This document shows positions 58,576-64,000 of a stretch of DNA of 64,000 nt, piece after piece (within the stretch, counting starts at the first letter, position 1; each line of letters starts with the position of its first letter). This stretch comes from DASSSY01 sp035708205. Lineage in GTDB: Bacteria; Bacteroidota; Bacteroidia; Chitinophagales; Chitinophagaceae. The notes beneath the pieces are model-generated. The model did not search any database. It saw only the letters and a program-made list of their open reading frames with translations, and had not been told where the DNA came from. The stretch is from assembly GCA_035708205.1 (NCBI GenBank), contig DASSSY010000002.1, positions 248,001 to 312,000 of the forward strand. The letters run 5' to 3'. Made by a program: the position numbers and the translations under genes.

Positions 58576-59607
58576 TTATGAGTGACTGACGAATTGCCTT
58601 AAAAATCGTAAATCGTTTTGCGAATAAAGCCGCAAGTCATTGACCTGATATTTGATTTGGGTCATGCGTTCAACGCCCATACCAAAAGCGAAGCCGGTAT
58701 ATTTTTCCGGATCGATGCTGAAGTTACGCAACAAATTCGGATGAACCATGCCGCAACCTAAGATCTCTACCCAACCGGTGTGTTTGCAAAGTGAGCAGCC
58801 GCTGCCGCCGCAAACGGTACAGCTGATATCCATTTCTGCGCTGGGTTCCGTAAACGGGAAATATGAAGGGCGGAACCGGATCCTGGTTTTTGCACCAAAC
58901 ATTTCGGTAACGAAATGATATAGAGTTTGCTTCAAATCCGCAAAAGACACATCTTCGTCAATATATAAACCTTCACATTGATGGAAAAAGCAATGTGCCC
59001 GGGCGCTGATCGTTTCATTCCGATAGACCCGGCCGGGGCAAATAACCCGGACCGGAGGCTGGCCTTTGGTTTCCAAAACCCTTGCCTGTACCGATGAGGT
59101 GTGGGTACGTAAAATCCAATCGGGATTACGGTGGATATAAAAAGTATCTTGCATGTCGCGCGCCGTATGGTCCTCCGGCATATTGAGCGATGTGAAATTA
59201 TGCCAGTCATCTTCAATCTCAGGACCTTCAGCTACTTCGAAACCTAATTTTTCAAAAATGGACACAACCTTATTTTCCACAATTTTTAAAGGATGGCGGC
59301 ACCCGACAGGGAAGGGCCTGGCCGGGAGGCTTAGATCAATAGTGGCAACGGTATCTTCAGACTTGTCTTTGAGATGGGCAAACCGCTTGTATTGTTCCTC
59401 GGCGGTTTGTTTCAGGGCGTTAAGCAACTGGCCGGCTTCTTTCTTATCCTCTTTTGCCACGTCTTTCATACGGCCAAAAAGGCTTTTGACCAGGCCTTTC
59501 GTTCCTAAATATTTAATCCGGAAAGCCTCCAGCTCTTCTGGACCGGCCGGGCTTACCGCCCTGATCTCGTTAATGTATTGAGCAATATCTGATTTTAACG
59601 TATCCAT
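58576..59607 (-). CDS. pheS: Phenylalanyl-tRNA synthetase alpha subunit
   Basis: 343 residues from ATG 59607 (MDTLKSDIAQYINEI); an extension to 59637 would cover the -7 box at 59614-59621. The N-terminal tRNA-binding coiled coil is followed by the class II catalytic core: 'EIEDDWHNFTSLNMPEDHTARDMQDTFYI', 'RIRFRPSYFPFTEPSAEMDI', 'GCGMVHPNLL', 'GFAFGMGVERM'. An insert with 'CTVCGGSGCSLCKHTGW' contains two Cys pairs that could bind zinc, as in some bacterial PheS. pheT is not adjacent. Confidence 0.96.
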   Translation of the reverse strand: MDTLKSDIAQYINEIRAVSPAGPEELEAFRIKYLGTKGLVKSLFGRMKDVAKEDKKEAGQLLNALKQTAEEQYKRFAHLKDKSEDTVATIDLSLPARPFPVGCRHPLKIVENKVVSIFEKLGFEVAEGPEIEDDWHNFTSLNMPEDHTARDMQDTFYIHRNPDWILRTHTSSVQARVLETKGQPPVRVICPGRVYRNETISARAHCFFHQCEGLYIDEDVSFADLKQTLYHFVTEMFGAKTRIRFRPSYFPFTEPSAEMDISCTVCGGSGCSLCKHTGWVEILGCGMVHPNLLRNFSIDPEKYTGFAFGMGVERMTQIKYQVNDLRLYSQNDLRFLRQFVSHS

Positions 59608-59613
59608 AGATTG

Positions 59614-59621
59614 CAAAGATA
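59614..59621 (-). promoter_or_regulatory. -7 promoter box TATCTTTG, 6 bases from the pheS ATG
   Basis: Exact match on the minus strand. It fixes the start at 59607 and implies a leaderless or nearly leaderless mRNA. The remaining 230 bases to the next gene show nothing else. Confidence 0.55.
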
Positions 59622-59853
59622 AGAAAGGGAACAGCAATTTAAAGAAGATTGTTGATTTTGGAGACCTTGTTTCCCGGAATGTGCCAGGAAGCGAAAAGAG
59701 GGTGGGGTTGATAAGTTGCCCGGCCGTTAATAAAAAACGCGGTCAGAGGCCAACCTTTCGGGATTGCACCGCCGTCTTTGGGGGAAGATATCAGATTGTT
59801 GTTTGAAGGCCTCCAATATAGAAAACCAAAAAATCATTTAAAAATTTATAACA

Positions 59854-60708
59854 ATGAGAAAACTCAGTTTACTGGCTCTAACCTTGTTAGCGGCACAGGT
59901 TTCCTTTGCTCAAAGTACGGATCCAACGCCTTATTGCGATGCTTCCTTTGACGATGTCGATGGCACATTTCCCGTTGATGACCACATCAGCAGCGTGGCT
60001 TTTGGCAGCTTGCTTAATGTATCCGACGCCCAATATGCCGCTCCTCATTATGTATTTTATAATAATCTGCCTGTTCAGGATTTTACGGTTGATTCAACCT
60101 ATCCCTTAAAAATAACATTCCGGGTAGCCGGTGGCGCCGGTTATGGCGTATGGATCGACTATAATCATAATAATACTTTTGAAGGGTCCGAAAAGGTAGC
60201 GGGCACATCAGGCTCCACTTATTTAGACTATAGCGATTCAACGGTGATTACCCAGAGCATTACAATCCCGAATACCGCATCCACGGGACAAACCAGAATG
60301 CGTGTTAGAATTGTCGAGGACGACCATTACCATATGAATAACGGGCCGGTTGAATTACCCTGCAATGCCAGCGATTCTACCACGGATGTGATGGACTGGG
60401 GCGAAACGGAAGATTATACGATTAATATTCAACCGGCCGCTACCGGCGGTAATACGGGTATCGGTAATATCAGCCGGGCCAATGTTTTGAAAGTATTGCC
60501 TAACCCGAGCAATGGTCGCTTCCTTGTGATTTCCGGCGCCGCCATCAATATCCTCGAGGTGTATTCAATAATTGGCAAGCGCGTTTTTGCGGTGTCGGGT
60601 CCTGGAAAACAGGTCGCTGTAGATTTATCCGGTTGTTCAAAAGGAATTTATTTTGTCAGGGTTAACAGTCAAAACCGGTGGCTTACCGGGAAGCTGATTC
60701 TAAAGTGA
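59854..60708 (+). CDS. Secreted GEVED-domain protein with T9SS sorting domain
   Basis: 284 residues. Signal peptide ends 'VSFAQS' (about 20). A GEVED domain (about 95-200) with 'GYGVWIDYNHNNTFEGSEKVAG', 'TGQTRMRVRIVED' and its closing 'DWGETEDYTINI'. The type A sorting domain (about 210-284) has 'VLPNPSNGRFLV', 'LEVYSIIGKRVF', 'GKQVAVDLSGCSKGIYFVRVNSQ...TGKLILK'. Exported by the T9SS; probably binds calcium or glycans through GEVED, function unknown. Confidence 0.88.
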   Translation: MRKLSLLALTLLAAQVSFAQSTDPTPYCDASFDDVDGTFPVDDHISSVAFGSLLNVSDAQYAAPHYVFYNNLPVQDFTVDSTYPLKITFRVAGGAGYGVWIDYNHNNTFEGSEKVAGTSGSTYLDYSDSTVITQSITIPNTASTGQTRMRVRIVEDDHYHMNNGPVELPCNASDSTTDVMDWGETEDYTINIQPAATGGNTGIGNISRANVLKVLPNPSNGRFLVISGAAINILEVYSIIGKRVFAVSGPGKQVAVDLSGCSKGIYFVRVNSQNRWLTGKLILK

Positions 60709-60832
60709 TCTATTATCGCTGCCTTAAGGCCTTCGCTTCCCGGCTTATGGTCTTGCGCTTTGAGCCGTTTTATGTTTCTTTGGATCCGGCCGGAAAAAAT
60801 TATTTTTGCTGCATTGTAAACCGTAAATAATT

Positions 60833-62143
60833 ATGAAGCGATCTGCTGTACTTTTTCTTTTGACGTTCCTAGTCCTGGCAGCCTGTAAACAGGATAAGGC
60901 CGGGCAGGATAAAATGCAATACCATGGCGGTACGGCTGATCTGAGCTGTTTCATCGCGATCGGTAATTCATTGACTGCCGGATATGCTAACAACAGCCTG
61001 TATCGCAGTGGTCAGGAGAATTCCTATCCGAACATTTTAGCCAGGCAATTTGCCAAAGCTGGCGGCGGTAATTTCGTACAACCGTTATTGCCCGGAGAGG
61101 CCGGCTGGCCTGGAAAACGATTAATATTGGGAAAACGAACCGATTGTACCGGTGCTCATTTTGATGCGCCCGTAAATTATTCGGACGCTGACGACACGCA
61201 GGGCAGCAGCGACAATGTGGCCGCGGAAGGGCCTTTCAATAACCTGGGTATTCCCGGTGTCCGTTGCGTGGACTTCAGCATCGGCGGTTATGTGGCTTTG
61301 AATTATTATGCCAAAAGAATGTTTAGCCAGACCAATAAACCTCTCATGGAACTGGTACCTCAATCCCGCGCTACTTTTTTTAGTCTCTGGCTGGGCAGTA
61401 ATGATGTGTTGGGGTATGCTACCGGGGGAGGCACCGGCACGGTTTCGGGCATGGCCCTGGACGATATTTCACCATTGGCCTACTTTGCTGCCAATTATGA
61501 TACCTTGGTTAATCGTCTTACGGCCAACGGTGCCAAAGGTATCTTGATCACGATTCCGGATATTACCATGATCCCATTTTTTACAACTATTCAGCCTGAA
61601 GGTCTTCAGCTTGATCAGCAGCAGGCGAATGTCTTAAACCAGTATTACCGGGGTACCGGTATCGTATTTGCCGAGGGCGCGAATTATTATGTCATTGCGG
61701 ATGATGAGGCTCCCGGTGGTAAGCGGAAAATGCGGTCAGGCGAATACCTGCTGTTGACGGTCCCTTTGGATTCACTGACCTGTGGTACCTGGGGAAAGAC
61801 CACACCCATTCCCGATGAGTATGTGCTCACGGCTACCGAAATTGCGAATATTGAAAATGCTGTTACTGGTTTTAACCAGGTTATTTCGGCGGCCGCTACC
61901 CGGCATCATCTGGCCTTAATGGATGCCACAGCTTACTTGCAGGCAATTGCCAACGGCCTGGAGCGTAACGGGCTTCATTTTGACAGCCGGTTCATGACCG
62001 GCGGTGTTTTTTCTTTAGACGGCATCCATCTGACCCCCCGGGGCTATGCGCTGTTGGCTAACCGCATGATCCAGACGATTAACGCCTTTTACCACGGGGA
62101 AATTCCTGAAGCCGATGTGGCCGGTTACCCGGAAGGGTTTTAA
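60833..62143 (+). CDS. SGNH/GDSL-like hydrolase lipoprotein
   Basis: 436 residues. Lipobox VLAAC (Cys18). 'FIAIGNSLTAGY' carries the GDSL-type block I with Ser46; 'LWLGSNDVLGY' is block III (G-x-N-D); 'LDGIHLTPRGYALLANRMI' near residue 400 gives the D-x-x-H catalytic pair. A long insert separates blocks I and III. Probably a surface or periplasmic esterase/lipase. The 124 bases before it contain no obvious promoter box. Confidence 0.82.
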   Translation: MKRSAVLFLLTFLVLAACKQDKAGQDKMQYHGGTADLSCFIAIGNSLTAGYANNSLYRSGQENSYPNILARQFAKAGGGNFVQPLLPGEAGWPGKRLILGKRTDCTGAHFDAPVNYSDADDTQGSSDNVAAEGPFNNLGIPGVRCVDFSIGGYVALNYYAKRMFSQTNKPLMELVPQSRATFFSLWLGSNDVLGYATGGGTGTVSGMALDDISPLAYFAANYDTLVNRLTANGAKGILITIPDITMIPFFTTIQPEGLQLDQQQANVLNQYYRGTGIVFAEGANYYVIADDEAPGGKRKMRSGEYLLLTVPLDSLTCGTWGKTTPIPDEYVLTATEIANIENAVTGFNQVISAAATRHHLALMDATAYLQAIANGLERNGLHFDSRFMTGGVFSLDGIHLTPRGYALLANRMIQTINAFYHGEIPEADVAGYPEGF

Positions 62144-62308
62144 GAAGGTATTGATGAAAAGAGGGCGTATAATATGACATAAGCGGTAATCCAACGGTGG
62201 CGATGGCATGCATTAAATGTGTGCCGTCACGGATCTTGCGGGAATGGATGTTGGTCGCCGATGCTCTGTAATATGCGGCTCAATCTGAAACGGCTGCTAA
62301 AACTCCCT

Positions 62309-62316
62309 TACCTTTG
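62309..62316 (+). promoter_or_regulatory. -7 promoter box TACCTTTG for the dehydrogenase gene
   Basis: Exact TAnnTTTG match 21 bases before ATG 62338. Nothing else is seen in 62144-62308. Confidence 0.55.
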
Positions 62317-62337
62317 CACCGGACAGAATAAAAATAC

Positions 62338-63546
62338 ATGATGAAGATAGGTATCATCCGTGAAGAAAAGCATCCACCTGATAACCGGGTCCCGTTAACA
62401 CCTTTGCAATGCGCTGACCTGCACGAATTGTACCCGGGAATTACTTTGGTGGTAGAGCCTTCCGCTAACCGTTGTTTTTCTAATGAAGAATATATGAATG
62501 CCGGTGTCCGCTTGCAAAAAGACCTTTCTGATTGTGACGTGCTTTTGGGGGTTAAAGAGGTGCCCAGGGATAAATTAATTCCGGGTAAGACCTACTTTTT
62601 CTTTTCTCATACGATCAAGAAACAGCCTTATAACAAGACTTTGATGCAAATCCTGATCGCCAAAAAGATCCGGATGATCGATTATGAGACCCTGACCCAT
62701 AAGGACGGAAAGCGTATCCTGGGTTTCGGTTTTTTTGCCGGTGTGGTGGGGGCGCATAACGGCTTGCTGACTTACGGCCGGAAGTTCAACCTGTTTCAAT
62801 TGAAAGCCGCCCATGAATGCCAGAACATGGAAGAGATGCTGGCGCAGTACCGTCATATCAAATTGCCGCCGGTAAAGATCGCCCTCACGGGATCGGGAAG
62901 AGTGGCCGCCGGTCTTTTGAAGATCATGGAACACTGGGATATCGAAAATGTTGAACCGGGAGATTTTTTGAACAACCAATATGATTATCCTGTCTATACT
63001 CATCTGAAAGGCTGGGACCTGTATGAGAATAAACAAACGGGCAAATATGACCGGGACCGTTTTCATCAGCATCCCGGATTGTTTAAATGTAAATTCCAGC
63101 CTTATACCCGGCAGGCGGATATCTTAATGAACGGCATTTACTGGGACAGTAAGATCGAACCTTTGTTTGAAAAGGAAAATATACAGGATCCCGGGTTTAA
63201 GATTAGTGTCATTGCGGATGTAACCTGCGATATCGACGGGTCCGTCCCCATAAATATAGGGGCATCGACCATTGCCGAGCCGGTTTACGGCATCGATCGC
63301 AAAACCCTGCGGCGGACGCTTCCTTTCCAGAATACCAGGGAAATTATTGACATGATGACCGTTGATAACCTGCCCAACGAGTTGCCCCGGGACGCTTCCC
63401 GGCATTTTGGCGAGCATATCATCAAATTTATTTTACCTGAGTTGCTGAAGGAAGACAGTGATATTTTAGATCGGGCGACGCTTTGTCGGGATGGCCGGTT
63501 GACGGGCCATTTTGAATATCTTAGCGATTATGCCTTTGGTAAATAA
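62338..63546 (+). CDS. Alanine dehydrogenase/PNT-domain oxidoreductase (lysine-type saccharopine dehydrogenase-like)
   Basis: 402 residues. The N-terminal AlaDH/PNT domain opens 'KIGIIREEKHPPDNRVPLTPLQ' and has 'YFFFSHTIKKQPYNKTLMQ' and 'RMIDYETLTHKDGKRILGFGFFAGVVGAHNGL'. A Rossmann part follows with 'KIALTGSGRVAAGLLKIM' and 'IADVTCDIDGSVPINIGASTI'. The H-x-x-K/K-x-x-x pattern and 'DVTCDIDGSVP' resemble LYS1-type saccharopine dehydrogenases more than alanine dehydrogenases. Likely an NAD(P)-dependent amino-acid dehydrogenase in the cytosol; substrate uncertain. uvrC follows after 14 bases. Confidence 0.8.
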   Translation: MMKIGIIREEKHPPDNRVPLTPLQCADLHELYPGITLVVEPSANRCFSNEEYMNAGVRLQKDLSDCDVLLGVKEVPRDKLIPGKTYFFFSHTIKKQPYNKTLMQILIAKKIRMIDYETLTHKDGKRILGFGFFAGVVGAHNGLLTYGRKFNLFQLKAAHECQNMEEMLAQYRHIKLPPVKIALTGSGRVAAGLLKIMEHWDIENVEPGDFLNNQYDYPVYTHLKGWDLYENKQTGKYDRDRFHQHPGLFKCKFQPYTRQADILMNGIYWDSKIEPLFEKENIQDPGFKISVIADVTCDIDGSVPINIGASTIAEPVYGIDRKTLRRTLPFQNTREIIDMMTVDNLPNELPRDASRHFGEHIIKFILPELLKEDSDILDRATLCRDGRLTGHFEYLSDYAFGK

Positions 63547-63560
63547 GTACATATGACCTG

Positions 63561-64000
63561 ATGAACAGAGCGGAATTTACGGAACGGTTTGCGGACCTGG
63601 TGCCCCATGCGCCGGGCATTTATAAATATTACGACAGTAATAAAAAGCTGCTGTATGTCGGTAAGGCTAAGAATTTGCGCAAGCGTGTGGGCTCATATTT
63701 TCTTAAGGTTCACGATAACCAGAAGACAAATAAATTAGTGTCCCTGATCAGGGATATGGAATGGGTCATTACTCCCGATGAGCATGACGCCTTCCTGCTG
63801 GAAAACTCGCTCATCAAGCTCTTTAAGCCGCCTTACAATATCAATTTAAAAGACGATAAAACCTATCCTTACATTGTTATCAAGAAGGAGCCTTTTCCCC
63901 GGGTTTACCTGACACGCCGGAAGCTGAATGACGGATCGGAGTATATCGGGCCGTTTACCGATGTCGGGGCGGCAAGAATTTTGCTGCAGCTTATCCGTGA
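63561..64000 (+). CDS. uvrC: UvrABC system protein C, 5' part (runs off the window)
   Basis: The first 146 codons from ATG 63561 are present. A GIY-YIG nuclease domain ('VPHAPGIYKYYDSNKKLLYVGKAKNLRKRVGSYF') is followed by 'EHDAFLLENSLIKLFKPPYNINLKDDKTYPYIVIKKEPFPRVYLTRR' and 'YIGPFTDVGAAR', the standard UvrC start. It makes both incisions in nucleotide excision repair. It starts 14 bases after the dehydrogenase stop and is likely in its operon. Confidence 0.95.
   Translation, partial: MNRAEFTERFADLVPHAPGIYKYYDSNKKLLYVGKAKNLRKRVGSYFLKVHDNQKTNKLVSLIRDMEWVITPDEHDAFLLENSLIKLFKPPYNINLKDDKTYPYIVIKKEPFPRVYLTRRKLNDGSEYIGPFTDVGAARILLQLIR

Noticed and set aside
1..64000. CRISPR arrays, insertion sequences, prophage or integrative elements
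   Set aside because: No spaced direct repeats, transposase or integrase genes, or attachment-site duplications were seen; the tRNA-Trp 3' end is followed by secE with no integrase.

Overview
The window looks like chromosome of a member of the Bacteroidota, most likely the Chitinophagaceae/Chitinophagales. The evidence is many TAnnTTTG-type -7 promoter boxes instead of TATAAT, lipoproteins with 'SCKK'-style lipoboxes, a SusC-like TonB receptor, gldA, two proteins with type IX secretion (T9SS) C-terminal sorting domains, a malic enzyme-phosphotransacetylase fusion, AMP nucleosidase and a YwqK-like protein. I see no prophage, insertion sequence, CRISPR array, integrase or rRNA. One tRNA (Trp, CCA) is present. 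Most genes are core housekeeping, and both strands are used in short operons.

Layout. 0-3.8 kb: accessory envelope genes (a possible HMA-fold membrane protein, a possible truncated-globin lipoprotein, a beta-barrel, a lipocalin-like lipoprotein) and a broken GNAT acetyltransferase. 3.8-7.5 kb: gldA, then efp-accB-accC. 7.9-14.6 kb: an arginase-fold protein lacking metal ligands, a ClC channel, Wzy-like and Wzz-like polysaccharide proteins, prfA. 14.9-18 kb: an orphan SusC-like receptor with a C-terminal frameshift. 18.4-21 kb: hemL and rpsF-rpsR-rplI with a structured leader. 21.6-26.4 kb: a fused E1 dehydrogenase, a GH3-family protein, trnW-secE-nusG. 26.7-34.4 kb: permease, oxyR, thioesterase, glycosyltransferase, panB, an HEYGH protein, fadN-like. 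34.5-38.7 kb: hsp20 with clustered TGACA/TGTCA sites, rseP, and a dxr homologue lacking several catalytic residues. 39-45.3 kb: hbd, rpsU with a strong Shine-Dalgarno, a CPBP protease, cdsA-psd, an IscA/ErpA-type protein, YwqK-like, AMP nucleosidase. 45.6-51.3 kb: a T9SS protein, a glycosyltransferase, small genes with a frameshifted DUF1905/OmdA gene, purL. 51.5-64 kb: MscS channel, serine hydrolase, acpH-maeB, SDR-pheS, a GEVED/T9SS protein, a GDSL lipoprotein, a lysine/alanine-dehydrogenase-like protein, and the start of uvrC.

Functional threads. Lipid supply runs through accB/accC, acpH, psd, cdsA, fadN and hbd. The translation genes (efp, prfA, rpsF, rpsR, rplI, rpsU, pheS, trnW, secE, nusG) are scattered in small units. 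Three of them (bS6, bS18, bS21) are the proteins reported to hide the 16S anti-Shine-Dalgarno in this phylum, and rpsU here carries the expected strong GGAGG.

Most noteworthy. The dxr homologue has a dismantled active site in an otherwise conserved frame. The arginase-fold protein has lost its manganese ligands. The rpsU and rpsF leaders look autoregulatory. Multiple TGACA/TGTCA sites sit upstream of hsp20, next to two terminators with no annotated gene in front of them. The secE-nusG block is cut off from its usual neighbours. Several genes look (nearly) leaderless. No wholly new multi-gene system could be proven from sequence alone.
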